A DNA stretch of 64,000 nucleotides from Bifidobacterium miconis (GCF_019331735.1 NZ_JAHBBH010000015.1:1-64000), one strand, 5' to 3'; shown: positions 46,601-56,600, numbered from the stretch's first letter. Made by a program: numbers and translations. Notes: generated by a model from the sequence alone, not told the origin.

Positions 46601-47116
46601 CTAAGCCCCCCCCCCAATGAGCCGCATGATCGAAAGGTCAAACCACGGCGTCGGCAGGATTTTGCCGAGCTGCTGCCAGTCCGCGAGCGTGCCGATGAAC
46701 ACGTTCATGACGCTGAAGCTCTTGCCGTTGGTTTTCGGGGCTCGGAACGTGACGCGCAGCACGCCGTTCGATGGAGCCGTGAACTCGGGGGAGACCTTGT
46801 TCCAACCGGGGTCGACGTTCGCGATCGGCGTTTTGCCGTCCGTTGCCCACAGTTGCATGACCGAACCGGTGGACGACGCGGTCTCCGCCGAATACCCGAC
46901 GGATGTGCATGCGGCAACGATCTTCATGTTGGCGGGTACGCTGATGTCCATTTGGGCCCAGTTGTCCCCGTCCTCGGTCGCCGTCAGCATGATGCCCGGA
47001 TGCTGGCCGACGGCCGGATTGTAGTCGGAGGACGCGTAAACCGTGCAGCGCGTCGTGACAAGCTGCCTCCCGGTATCCAGGAACCGGGCATTGGGATAGT
47101 AGTTGTTCAGCTTCAT
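46601..47116 (-). CDS. Tail-tip paralogue C, ends in poly-G tract
   Basis: A 171-residue beta-rich protein (MKLNNYYPNARFLDTG). The N-terminus differs from the other four, but the C-terminal part has TLADWQQLGKILPTPWFD as in B, D and E. The middle (VPANMKIVAACTSVGYSAETAS; FTAPSNGVLRVTFRAPK) resembles a carbohydrate-binding jelly-roll layout; this is inference. The last codons run through ten G (46615-46606) to give GGGA and a stop. With one G fewer the frame continues 18 residues to a TGA overlapping the next gene's ATG. Confidence 0.7.
   Translation of the reverse strand: MKLNNYYPNARFLDTGRQLVTTRCTVYASSDYNPAVGQHPGIMLTATEDGDNWAQMDISVPANMKIVAACTSVGYSAETASSTGSVMQLWATDGKTPIANVDPGWNKVSPEFTAPSNGVLRVTFRAPKTNGKSFSVMNVFIGTLADWQQLGKILPTPWFDLSIMRLIGGGA
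46606..46615 (-). repeat. Poly-G tract (G10 on minus strand) at the 3' end of tail gene C
   Basis: Ten consecutive C on the plus strand. It sits at the end of the coding frame, 54 bases before the next gene's ATG. Tracts this long slip during replication, so length variation within a population is likely. Confidence 0.9.
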
Positions 47117-47147
47117 GCAGCCACCCCCAAACCGAGGAGGGAGGCGG

Positions 47148-47609
47148 TTAGAGGAAGAGCCGCTGTTCCGTGCTGTCCGGCACGGGCCAGTGGCCGGCTT
47201 GCCATGCCTGCCAGTCGGCTTGCGTGAACTCGGCGTGCGCGTGGGGAATCACCCACGCCGTGGCGGCCGGACCGCCCAACGAGAGCACGGGACCGTCCTT
47301 CGCGGTCGCCCATTTCGTTTCGACGAGGAACGCGCAGCGAGTCGTCTCGTTCAGGATCTGCGTGCCGCCGTTGTAGATGTCGATTCTCGCCGCATCCGAT
47401 TTCTCGAACTCGAGGTAGACCACCAGCGGCGTGGACGCGAGCAGCTGTCGGGCCGGATTGCTGAGGCCCATGAACGTCGACCAGGTGATCGTTTCGTCCT
47501 TCTGCTCGTACTTCCACAGGCCGTTCGGCTGTTGCGTGGCCTTGCCCTGATACACGCTGTGATTGGACAGGCAGGCGGGGTCCTGAGACATGTTCACGAT
47601 CTTGGTCAT
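47148..47609 (-). CDS. Tail-tip paralogue B
   Basis: A 153-residue paralogue with MTKIVNMSQDPACLSN, NGLWKYEQKDE near residue 29, and C-terminal FTQADWQAWQAGHW. Its ATG is preceded by GGTGGTGGCGGC, a leader shared in variant form by the other array members. It follows gene A, which ends in a G9 tract. Beta-rich, no catalytic motif. Probably a tail-tip or receptor-binding component. Confidence 0.72.
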   Translation of the reverse strand: MTKIVNMSQDPACLSNHSVYQGKATQQPNGLWKYEQKDETITWSTFMGLSNPARQLLASTPLVVYLEFEKSDAARIDIYNGGTQILNETTRCAFLVETKWATAKDGPVLSLGGPAATAWVIPHAHAEFTQADWQAWQAGHWPVPDSTEQRLFL

Positions 47610-47660
47610 GCCGCCACCACCCAGTAAGAGTGAGCAAGGCGGCGAGCATGACCGCCGGAT

Positions 47661-48098
47661 CTACATCCCCCCCCCATTATGGGTTAGTGGTCGGATGGTT
47701 TCGTCGATGTAGAAGCGTCCGAGTTTGGTCATTTGGTTGTACTCCTCGATGGTTGACAGTACGGTCACGTGGCGGAGGGTGATGTTGCCGCCGGTGACCT
47801 TGATGGCGCAGATGTTGCGTTCGAGTGCCTGCAGGACGAGCAGCCACCCGTTGTCGGACAGGACACGGCACAGGCCGGGAACATCAGCGGCGAGCATGGC
47901 GCTCCCCGAGCTCGCGTAGTGGACGACCGCGATCCCGTTAGCGGGGATCGGTTTCTGCGACGGTTGGACGGCGAACGAGTCCTCGCCGTCCTGCCGCGCG
48001 TAATACCAGTCGCCCTCCGCCTGTCTGGTTGCGTCGCAACGCCAGCACTCCCGCTTGGTCTGACACCGCGGATCGGTGTCCAGATTCTCGATATCCAC
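47661..48098 (-). CDS. Tail-tip paralogue A, ends in poly-G tract
   Basis: First gene of the array (145 residues). N-terminus MDIENLDTDPRCQ and GDWYYARQDGE near residue 29 link it to B, D and E. The C-terminal half differs (GGNITLRHVTVLSTIEEYNQMTKLGRFYIDE). It starts at GTG 48098, seven bases from AAGGAG. The last codons cross nine G (47675-47667) to give GGGM and a stop; with eight G it would continue 19 residues past the tract to a TGA overlapping gene B's ATG. Function inferred only from position. Confidence 0.7.
   Translation of the reverse strand: MDIENLDTDPRCQTKRECWRCDATRQAEGDWYYARQDGEDSFAVQPSQKPIPANGIAVVHYASSGSAMLAADVPGLCRVLSDNGWLLVLQALERNICAIKVTGGNITLRHVTVLSTIEEYNQMTKLGRFYIDETIRPLTHNGGGM
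47667..47675 (-). repeat. Poly-G tract (G9 on minus strand) at the 3' end of tail gene A
   Basis: Nine consecutive C on the plus strand, at the same relative place as the tract in gene C. The two tracts occur in non-adjacent array members, each just before another member. Confidence 0.9.
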
Positions 48099-48111
48099 GA
48101 TTGATCTCCTT

Positions 48112-49365
48112 TCAATCCATGATGTAGAGCACGGACGGGCTGTTGCCTTCCGCGCTGGTGGCGAACGTGTACATGTCCGTGAGCACGCTCGAACCGGAGG
48201 CGGTGAGCTGGGTGAAATACACCGGCTTGGACTCGGTCATTTCGTTGGTGGCCCGATACCTGATGTGCATGTAGTACAGGTGCCCGCTGGCGAGGGCGGG
48301 CATCACGGTCTTCGAGTCGACGCGGGTCAACACGAGTTTGTCGGCGATTTGGAGCATCATCTGCGGGCCGACCGCGGTCGCGTCCAACGCAGGCATCGAA
48401 ACGCCGATCGGCACCGACAAGGCCGGGCCGACGGTCACGGTCGGGAACACGCCGGACATCTGCGGGGCAAGCAATCGATCCAACGCGGCGGACGAGGTCG
48501 ACGCGGTGGTGAACGGCTCGAACGTGACCCAACAGTCGACCTCGTATCCGCGCCGGTCGAACCACGCGCGTCCCTTATCACCGACCGGCACGCTGAACAC
48601 CTGCCGGCGGTCCGTGTTGACCACGTACGGCACCCACTTGGACCCGTCGTAGCGTTGGATGTCGATGATCTGTGTGTTCGCGTCGTTGGTTTTCATCCAG
48701 ATCTGACCGCGGACGGGCTTGTCCGGTGTCGTGTCCTGGATGACCATGCCGCCGTTCGCGTCGGCGTTCGCGCCGTCGTGGCCTTTGGGCAGGCCGAGGT
48801 TCAGGGTTTTCGGCCAGCCGCTCGTGAGCGTGGCCGTGGCTTTGGCGGCGGGGTCGAGGGTGGTGACGGTGCCGATCGTGATCTGCACGCTGGCGGCGAG
48901 TTTGTTGGCTCGGTCGATGCTCGCGTGCAGATCGTCGATCGCCTCGCGGATGTCGTCGAGCTTGTCCTGAGCGTCCGGGGACGACGGGTCGTAGACCGCG
49001 CGCTCCACCAACGCGTCGAACGTGCGCGTCATCACGGCCGTCGGGCCTTTGGCGATGCGCACGCCCATCGCGATCCTGCCGACTTTCGACAGGGCGCGGC
49101 GGGGCACGGGAACCTCGAACGTGGCCGTGTCCGCGCCGCTGACCGCGGTCATGGGTTCCTCGAACCCCAGATCCTGACCGGGATTCAGATTGTACTGGAG
49201 CGACGCCGACAGTCCGGTGGCTGGTATGGGCACGCCCTGGTCGGTGACCGCAACGCGCAGGACTCGCCCCTGCTCGTCGCCCGCGTTCAACCGGACCGAG
49301 GGAAGCCAGTCGTTCGCCGAATCGAGCGTCAGGTCGATGGTGCGGTATTCATCGAGACTCGCCAT
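48112..49365 (-). CDS. BppU-like baseplate upper protein
   Basis: A 417-residue tail protein. Residues 1-120 match the BppU/DUF2479 N-terminal domain (YRTIDLTLDSANDWLPSVRL, GRVLRVAVTDQGVPI, FEVPVPRRALSKVGR, MTRTFDALVERAVYD), which fixes the protein to the baseplate. A helical segment follows (KLDDIREAIDDLHASIDRANKLAA), then a short GHDGANADANGG linker near residue 200 and a beta-rich C-terminal part that may bind the receptor or carry the small tail-tip proteins. It overlaps the 53-residue gene upstream. Confidence 0.83.
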   Translation of the reverse strand: MASLDEYRTIDLTLDSANDWLPSVRLNAGDEQGRVLRVAVTDQGVPIPATGLSASLQYNLNPGQDLGFEEPMTAVSGADTATFEVPVPRRALSKVGRIAMGVRIAKGPTAVMTRTFDALVERAVYDPSSPDAQDKLDDIREAIDDLHASIDRANKLAASVQITIGTVTTLDPAAKATATLTSGWPKTLNLGLPKGHDGANADANGGMVIQDTTPDKPVRGQIWMKTNDANTQIIDIQRYDGSKWVPYVVNTDRRQVFSVPVGDKGRAWFDRRGYEVDCWVTFEPFTTASTSSAALDRLLAPQMSGVFPTVTVGPALSVPIGVSMPALDATAVGPQMMLQIADKLVLTRVDSKTVMPALASGHLYYMHIRYRATNEMTESKPVYFTQLTASGSSVLTDMYTFATSAEGNSPSVLYIMD

Positions 49366-49510
49366 CAGCAGTCTCCCCGTTTCCGTTTTTCAACCGTTCG
49401 TTCTCCGCTCGCAGCTGGTCCGTGGCGGTCTGCAGGACGGCGATCTGCAGGTTCGCGTCGGCCAGCATGAGCTTCAATTTGTCTATGAGCTTGTTCGGAT
49501 CAATATCCAT
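49349..49510 (-). CDS. 53-residue coiled-coil phage protein
   Basis: Short gene with a good AAGGAG eight bases before ATG 49510. The product begins MDIDPNKLIDKLKLMLADAN and continues LQIAVLQTATDQLRAENERL, a regular heptad pattern predicting a coiled coil over most of its length. The stop overlaps the BppU-like start region by 17 bases. Similar short helical proteins sit in this place in other Gram-positive siphophages. It may be a baseplate spacer. Function unknown. Confidence 0.75.
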   Translation of the reverse strand: MDIDPNKLIDKLKLMLADANLQIAVLQTATDQLRAENERLKNGNGETADGESR

Positions 49511-49531
49511 GATGGTTGCTCCTTTCACTTG

Positions 49532-52500
49532 TTATTGGGCGACTCCGGCGTCCAAAAGGTCGTAGTCCCTCTGGGTCCACACCCTCTGCGCGCTTTCGTA
49601 CTGGTCGAGCAGGGTCTTCGCCTCCGCCGTGTCCCCGTCGGCGAGCAGGCGCAGCACGTCGTGCAGCTGGTCCACGGACAGTTCCTCGATGCCAGCGGGC
49701 ACCGTGTCGTACGAGCTCGCGTCGTCCAGGTCGACGCCGTCCGAGGCGAGAGCGATCATGCGGGATTCCAGGACGGCCGTGCTGGCGAGGCTGGCGGCCG
49801 CGGCCTTGGATGTCTGGGATACTCCGCTGGTTTTGTGGACCATGATGTTGTAGCTGCCGGCGATGAGGGCCGCGTAGGACTGGTTCATGTCCATGCGGAC
49901 CTCGCCCGAGGATGTGGAGCGGATGTGGGCGGTGTTGCCTTCGAGGGTCAGGTTTGCGCGGTTGCCGTTGACGATTTCGACGTCGCTGCCGCTTGTCTGC
50001 AGTTGCGCGCCGTAGATGTATCCCCAGCCGCCGTCGCTGAAGGTCAGGCCGCCGGAGTCGTGGGACAGGATGCTGACCGTCGGGGAGACCATCACGTAGT
50101 TGAGGCTGCTGCCCACGCCACCAGTGTCGGTCAGCATGGTGCTGTTGGCGGTGCTGCTTCTGGTGGTGCCGGTTTTCAGGAATGTGGTCCCGTTGGCTTG
50201 CAGGCGCATGTATCCCGTGCTGCTCGACGAGCTGCCGGCGATCGAGAACAGTTCGCTGCCGCTTGAGTACAGGCTCAGTGCCGTGGATCCGCTCATGGTG
50301 ATGTAGTTGCGGTCGTCGGGGCCCACGGTGTTGGCGCGCAGGGCGACGCGTCCGTTCGAGTCGAGCATGAGCCCGGCCACGACGCCCGTGGACGTGCTGA
50401 TCTGGAAGCCGTTCGAGTCGATGATCGTGGACACGTTCATGCTGCCGAGGCTGCCGTCGATCTGGATGCGCCCGTCGCGCACGTACACGTACCCCGTGTC
50501 GAGGTTCCAGTACGAGTTGCCGCCACGGAGGATGCCCGTGTCTATATAGGTCGCGTTGATGTACAGCAGCCCGGCGGACAGGGCGATGCCCTGCGCCTGA
50601 CCGTTGTTCGTCAGCTTGTTGAAGATGTAGGTCTGGGTCAGTTCCTTCTCGAAACTGTCGACCTGCGACTTCGACTGGTCCGTGGCGAACGCCTTCGACG
50701 CGGCCAATACGGCCGTGTCCCCATTATCCGCGTACGCTTTCGACGAGGCGAGCGTGGCAGCGTCGTTCGCGTCACTGTGCTTGTTCGCGTTCGCCTCAGC
50801 CGTGTTCGCCTTCGCGGTCGCGTCGGCCTTCGCGCTGTCGAGCGTGGTCTTGTCGCCGGCCTGAGCTTGCTCCTGGGCCCATTGCTGTGCTTCCTGTTTG
50901 AGCTGCTGCGCGTAGCTTTTCGTGGACAGGTCGCCCAGCGTCGTGTCCTCGCCGATCGAGGTTTGCGAGGACAGGCTGATCTCGCCGGTATCCAGATCGA
51001 TGTAGTTCAGGCCCTTCTTGTCCGTCAGCCGGCCGGTTTTCACGAGCGCCGCGTCCAATACGCCGGTCTTCATATAGGTGGCGTTCAGATACAGGAGCCC
51101 GCCCTGCAGGTAGATGCCCTGCGTGGCCCCGTTGTTCGTCAACCGGTCGAAAATGCTGCGTTGGCCCAGGGACTCGTCGAGCGCGTCCACGTAGGCCTGG
51201 GCAGCCGCCTTCGCCGCGTCGCTGTCCGACTTGGACTGGGCCTTCGCCGCGGCCAGCGCATCCGATGCCTTGGTCTCGGCGTACGAGTTCGCGTCCGAAA
51301 GCGTCTGGTCCGCGTACTGCTGCACGGTCTTGCCGCCGACCAGCGCCCGCGCCGCGAGACTGACCTCGCCGGTGTCCAGATCGATGTAGTTCAACCCGGC
51401 CGCGTCCGCGAGGCGACCGGTGAAGAGCGTGTCGGCGAAGATGCCCTTGCCGTTGGCGAGCGACCGGAAGTTCCAGTCGCCGTTCGCTTTCCTGCTGTCG
51501 GCGATGCGCCAGTAGCCGCCGCCGATCTGGATGCACTGGGTGGGCTGCTGGTCGCGTGGCTTGTCGTACACGTAGATGCCCTGGCCGGGTACCAGGTACG
51601 TGTAGCCGCCGGTCGCGTTCATGATCTCGTTGACGCGGTTGATCAGATCGCCGATGTACGGGCCGCTGCCGGCCGCGGCGCTGTTCCACGCGCCGCTGCT
51701 GTTGATGAGCTTGTCGAGCTGCTGGCGTTGGGTGTCCTGCCTGCCGGTGAGGGTTTGGACGATGTTGCCGAGGGTGATGGTGGTTTCGGCGTTGCCGCCT
51801 CCGAGGTGTTCCTCGATCTCGAGGATGCGGCCTTCCAGTCGCAGCGGCGTGGGGAAGGTGGTGTCGATGATCTGCACGCCGTCGCCGATGTCGGTGCCTT
51901 CGGCGTCGTATCCGGCTTGGCCCAGGCTGATCACGTCGGCCTCGTAGCTGACGGACGGGTGGTTGTGTTCCTTGAGGTATGTCTTGGCTTCGGCGAGGAG
52001 CTGTTTGGGATCCTCGCAGTCGCCGTTGTCGTACTGGCCCTCGCTGTGCCGGCGTCCGCCTTGCCCGTCCGGTAGTCCCCACGTGGCGAGCATGGTGTTG
52101 TCGTCGATGTAGGGTTTGCCGTTGTTGATGTCGGCGAAGGTGATTTTGCGCGAGTAGCCGCCGGTGCTGTTGCCGTCGTCGTCGGTTGATTCGACGCCTT
52201 TGCCGTAGGCGTAGAGGCGGGTGATGGGTCGTTCGGTGTTGACGGTGCGGCGGATGCCGGTGAGGTCTTTGCCGTAGGTGAAGCGTTTGCCGGTGTCCGG
52301 AGTGCCGCGTCGTTCGAGGAGGCTGATGGTTCTGGCGCCGATGCCGTCGCCGGTTTGGTTGGCGGTGTAGCTGGTTTCGAGTTCGAGGCCGTAGGTGTCG
52401 CAGATGTTTTGCAGGGCTTCGAGCACGCTGATGTGGTAGAAGGCGAGGTCGGCTCGTTGGGTGGTGGTGCCGGCCTGGACTGTGCCTATGGTCCAGCGCG

Positions 52501-52837
52501 TGTTTTCGAGGGCTTTGGCGAGGCAGCCGCCGGCGGTGGTGTCGCGGTTGCGTTTGTCTTCGATGAGTGTGGTGGCGAGTTCGTTGACGGCGTCGACGGC
52601 GGTGACGGTGGTGGCCGGGGTGCCGTTGGTGCGGTTGGCGTCGGTGGTATCGACTTCGTATTCGCGGATCCGGTTCATGGAGTCGGCGAATACGAGTCGG
52701 TCGCCTTTTTCGACGTCCTGGTCGGTGATGAATTCGATTTTATCGGTGCCGTCGATGTTGCGGGTGCGCGTCACCGTGCCGATGGGGATGATTTCGCCCA
52801 GATAGGCGTCCCATCGGCTGTATTGGGAGAGGCGCAT
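49532..52837 (-). CDS. Phage tail spike / tail-associated protein
   Basis: A 1101-residue tail-tip protein. Residues 1-375 resemble the N-terminal tail-hub domain of siphophage tail spike proteins (IIPIGTVTRTRNIDGTDKIEF, LEALQNICDTYGLELETS, DIGDGVQIIDTTFPTPLRLEGR). Two internal repeats each contain LTNNGxxQGIxL..GLLY(L/I)NATY (near residues 562 and 732) beside NYIDLDTGE(V/I)SL, with long Ala/Lys/Asp helical stretches between. The C-terminal ~250 residues are Ser/Thr/Gly-rich and beta-like, ending with QTSKAAAASLAS and an acidic helix. No peptidase motif is certain. It follows the distal tail protein, the usual order. Confidence 0.87.
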   Translation of the reverse strand: MRLSQYSRWDAYLGEIIPIGTVTRTRNIDGTDKIEFITDQDVEKGDRLVFADSMNRIREYEVDTTDANRTNGTPATTVTAVDAVNELATTLIEDKRNRDTTAGGCLAKALENTRWTIGTVQAGTTTQRADLAFYHISVLEALQNICDTYGLELETSYTANQTGDGIGARTISLLERRGTPDTGKRFTYGKDLTGIRRTVNTERPITRLYAYGKGVESTDDDGNSTGGYSRKITFADINNGKPYIDDNTMLATWGLPDGQGGRRHSEGQYDNGDCEDPKQLLAEAKTYLKEHNHPSVSYEADVISLGQAGYDAEGTDIGDGVQIIDTTFPTPLRLEGRILEIEEHLGGGNAETTITLGNIVQTLTGRQDTQRQQLDKLINSSGAWNSAAAGSGPYIGDLINRVNEIMNATGGYTYLVPGQGIYVYDKPRDQQPTQCIQIGGGYWRIADSRKANGDWNFRSLANGKGIFADTLFTGRLADAAGLNYIDLDTGEVSLAARALVGGKTVQQYADQTLSDANSYAETKASDALAAAKAQSKSDSDAAKAAAQAYVDALDESLGQRSIFDRLTNNGATQGIYLQGGLLYLNATYMKTGVLDAALVKTGRLTDKKGLNYIDLDTGEISLSSQTSIGEDTTLGDLSTKSYAQQLKQEAQQWAQEQAQAGDKTTLDSAKADATAKANTAEANANKHSDANDAATLASSKAYADNGDTAVLAASKAFATDQSKSQVDSFEKELTQTYIFNKLTNNGQAQGIALSAGLLYINATYIDTGILRGGNSYWNLDTGYVYVRDGRIQIDGSLGSMNVSTIIDSNGFQISTSTGVVAGLMLDSNGRVALRANTVGPDDRNYITMSGSTALSLYSSGSELFSIAGSSSSSTGYMRLQANGTTFLKTGTTRSSTANSTMLTDTGGVGSSLNYVMVSPTVSILSHDSGGLTFSDGGWGYIYGAQLQTSGSDVEIVNGNRANLTLEGNTAHIRSTSSGEVRMDMNQSYAALIAGSYNIMVHKTSGVSQTSKAAAASLASTAVLESRMIALASDGVDLDDASSYDTVPAGIEELSVDQLHDVLRLLADGDTAEAKTLLDQYESAQRVWTQRDYDLLDAGVAQ

Positions 52838-52850
52838 GGTGGTGTCCTTT

Positions 52851-53624
52851 CTAGATGAGGGTGAGTGGCTGGTAGGCGATGGTGCCGGTGCAGTTGGTGC
52901 AGGTGATGGTGGTGGTTTTCGGCAGGATCGGGAAGTAGTCGCTGTCGATGGTGACGGGGACGAGGTTGCCGGCTATCCGTGCGGTGGATTGGCTGGTGTC
53001 GATGACGATTTGGCCGGTGATGGCCGTCCCGCGGTTGATGGTGATGTGGTGGCCGCGCTTGTCGGCTACGGTGATGGATTTCGCCCCGTTGGCCGGGGTG
53101 AGCGTGTAGGTGGGCCATGCGGGGCGGTTGCCGTCGACGCGGACGAGGTTGTCGCCGGCTTTCAGGGGTTTCGACCGCTGCCGGTCGTACAGGTACGGGT
53201 CGGCGTCGATGGTCAGGTCGCATTCCGCGTAGGTCCATACGCCCCACGACCACACGTCCTGCCAGGCTCCGACGGTGATGCGGCCACGGTATTCGCCCGG
53301 CAGGTTTCGCCATCGTATGGTGCCGAGGGTGCCGGCGAGCGCTCCGATTTTGGTTTTGGTTTGGAGTGCGTCGTTTTCGTCGCCGATGGTGCGTAGGTGG
53401 AGGGTGATGGTTCGGCGGTTGGGTATGGCGGATCCGATGGCGTCTTCGAGGCTTTGGTCGATGGGTGTGTGGCCGGGGATTTCGGTGATGGTGGTGGTGG
53501 GTTGGGTGGCGTCGATTTCGAGGGCGGCGTTGGTGAGCCATGTGCCGTAGTGGCTGATGGGTGTGTTGTTGAGGGTGAGGCTTTGGTTGTCTACTGGGAG
53601 GAGCGAGCGGTGGTATTGGCTCAT
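52851..53624 (-). CDS. Distal tail protein (Dit)
   Basis: A 257-residue baseplate hub protein that joins the tail tube to the tip. N-terminal LNNTPISHYGTWLTNAALEI and VWTYAECDLTIDADPYLYDR, then a second beta domain (GNRPAWPTYTLTPANGAKSITV; IDSDYFPILPKTTTITC). The layout and position between tape measure and tail spike are typical. CAAAGGAGCC-type sites occur upstream of the start near 53630. Confidence 0.88.
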   Translation of the reverse strand: MSQYHRSLLPVDNQSLTLNNTPISHYGTWLTNAALEIDATQPTTTITEIPGHTPIDQSLEDAIGSAIPNRRTITLHLRTIGDENDALQTKTKIGALAGTLGTIRWRNLPGEYRGRITVGAWQDVWSWGVWTYAECDLTIDADPYLYDRQRSKPLKAGDNLVRVDGNRPAWPTYTLTPANGAKSITVADKRGHHITINRGTAITGQIVIDTSQSTARIAGNLVPVTIDSDYFPILPKTTTITCTNCTGTIAYQPLTLI

Positions 53625-53639
53625 GGTGTGTTGGCTCCT

Positions 53640-56600
53640 TTACTGTAGGCGTCCGAGTTCTTTGTTGAGTGCTGGGGCGAGGGTGTAGGCGAGGGTTTTG
53701 GGGTCGAGTTGGAGTTTGAGGATGGTTTGGGTGAGTGCGGTGATGATGGCGGTGGTGATGGCGGTTTCGGTGAGTTGGTTGGGTGTGGTTTGGGTGGTGG
53801 GGTTGTTGGGTGTTGTGGTGGTGGGTGTTGTTGGGGTGAGTGCGGTTTCGTATTGGTTTTGGACGGTTTGGGCTGCGGTTTGGGCTGCGGCGGTGGCTTT
53901 GCGGGTCATGTCGTCGATTTGGCTGATCATGGCGGGTGTGCCTTGTTTGATGCCGAGGCTTGCGCCGGCGGGTATTTGTTTGCCGACTTGGTCGCGGAAG
54001 ACTCGGGACGGGCTGTGGATGCCGAGTGCGTTTTTGGCTTTGTCGACGAGGCCGGATAGGGCGTTGCGGATGTTGCTGTAGAGGCCGCCGATTGCGCCGC
54101 TGATGCCGTTCCAGAGGCCGCTGATGATTTGTCGTCCGGCGTTGAGGAGCCACGTGCCGGCTCCGGTCACGGCGCCCATGACGGCGTTTTTGATGCCGCC
54201 GAGGATGCCGCCGAGTGCTTTGACGGCGCCGCTGGCGATTTGCTTGAAGCCTTGCCAGACTTGGTTCCAGTTGCCGCTGATGATGCCGGAGACCACGTTG
54301 ACGACGCCTTGGATGACGGTGACGATTCCTTGGATGATCTGTCCGACGCTGTTGATGACGCCGGTGATGTAGGGGACCATGCTTTGGAATGCGGGCAGGA
54401 GCGTGCCGGTGATGAATTTGACGACGGCGCTGACCACGCTGGCGACTTTGGTGGCGATGCTTTGGATGATGGGCAGCAGTTGGTTGATTAGGCTCACCAC
54501 GGCTTGGACGACCTGCTGGACGACCGGTTGCATGCTCAGGATGAGCGGGGTGATCGTGGAGATGAGTCCGCTGATCGCTTGCAGTACCGTTTGGATGATC
54601 GGCATGAGCGCGCTGCTGATCGTGGCGATGATCTGGCCGATGGCCGATATCACGTTGACGATCAATGGCACGAAGCTCGCGATGAGTGTTGCAAGCGGAG
54701 GCAGGGCCGTGGCGACGATCTGGCCGATGATCGGGATGAGCGTGCTGATCAGGCTCATGAGCGGTGTGAGGATCGTCGGGATGAGCGGCAGGAGGGCCTG
54801 CATGATGCTGCCGACCATGGGCAGGAGGATGCCGATCGATTCGATGATGGCCGGCATGATGGCGGATATCATGCCTTGGACCGTGGCGATCAGCTGGTCG
54901 AAGATGGGTTGCAGCGTCTGCAGCGTTATGACGAGATTTGCTATCAGCATGCTCATCTGCGCGCCAAACGCTTCCTGCAATGCGGGAGTGGTGGCGATGA
55001 GCGCGGCGAGCGCTGCGGTGATCATGCCCAGCGGTCCGCCGACGATGCTCAGGGCTCCGCCGAGTCCGCCGAACGCTTCGCCGATGATGGGGATGTTGAC
55101 CAGCAGGTCTCCGAGCAGTCCGGTGGTGAATGCGCCGAATGCCGCGGTGATGGGCGCGAGCATGGGGGCGATCGACGCGGCCACTTGGCCGAGTCCGCTG
55201 AACGCTTCCTGGAATTGCTGCGGCAGCAGGGATTTGAGCTCGTTGAAAATGTCGGGGATCGCGGAGACGAAGCCCTTGACGATTTGCCCGATGCGTGGGA
55301 CCACGTTTTTGAAGACGGTCACGATGCTTTCGACGAGCTGCTGGGTGAGACCGGACATGTCGGCGTCGTCTTTGCCGAGTTCGGCGAGCCAGTTCGACCA
55401 CGAGGCTTTCATCATGCCCATCGCGCCTTCGATGGTGGTCGCGGCTTCGCGGCTGGTGGTTCCTGCGATGCCGAGCTTTTCCTGCATGACGTGGATTGCG
55501 GCGACGGCGTTGGCGAAGCTCGTGGACGAGCCGTCGACGGTGACGCCGAGTTTCTTCTGCACGTCGGTCATCTGGGAGGCGTCCTTGATGAGCCGCTGCA
55601 TTTCGGTCTGGGTGCCGCCGTAGCCGAGCTTCAGGTTATCGAGCATGGTGAAGTTGCCCTTGGCGAAGCCCTGGTACGCCATTTGCAGGGAGCCCAGATC
55701 GGTGCCCATCTTGTTGGCGTTGTCCGACATGTCGACCAGCGCCTTGTTGCCCATGTCGGCGGCCTTGGCTGTGTCTCCGCCCAGTGAGCCGACCAGGGAG
55801 GCGGCGAACGACGTGACCTGGTTCATGTAGTCGTTCGCGCTCACGCCGGCGGTCTTGTACGCTTCGGCCGCGTACTTCTGCACGGTTTTGGACGAGTCCT
55901 TGAACAGCGTGTCGACGCCGCCGACGGCCTGTTCGTAGGTTGCGTACGCGTCGAGTGCTTCCTTGCCGGCTCCGAGCAGCGCGGCGCCGATCGCCGTGGC
56001 CGCGGAGGCTGCTACGGCTTTGAGCGATTCGAGTTTGGCGCTGCCCTGCTTTTCAAGTTCGTCGAGACTGTCCTCGGCGCCTTTGCTGCCTTGGCGGAAG
56101 TGTTCGGAGATGCTGGATGCGGCCGACGAGGCGTAACCCGGCAGTTGGCGCAGCACGCCGCTGGCGGCCGTACCCACGTTGCCGAGATAGGATCCGACGA
56201 GAGAGCCGGTGACCTTGAAGGGCGCGGCAATCGCCGATCCCACGGTGCGGAACGGGGCCGGCACTTTCGCGGCCACGTTCGACGCCACCGTGCTGACGCC
56301 GGAAAGCGCGTTACCGACTCCGGTCTTGACCGTGCCGAACGCTCCGGTGATGCCGGTGCCGACGGTTTTGAACGATCCGGTGACTTTGACGGCAGCCGCT
56401 TGCGCTTTCAGCCCGATGCTGTTGAACGCTCCGGTGATCCCGGTCGAGCCGGCCATAACGGTTCCGCTGAATCCCGCCGTGAACGCGTTGCCTGCGGACT
56501 TGGCCGTATTGGCGATACTGGAAACGAAGCCGTTGGCCTTATTGATGATGGGCTGGAACAGGTCGACGCCGGAAACGGCGCGGACAAGGCCGCCCATGCT

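Noticed and set aside
46074..47649. Alternative-frame open frames across the tail-tip array (46074-46586 and 47113-47649) as separate genes
   Set aside because: They overlap better-supported paralogues and look like shadows; they matter only as outcomes of poly-G slippage.
45631..49365. Diversity-generating retroelement or invertible shufflon acting on tail-tip genes
   Set aside because: No reverse transcriptase, no template/variable repeat pair, no recombinase gene and no inverted gene copies are in the window; all array genes face the same way.
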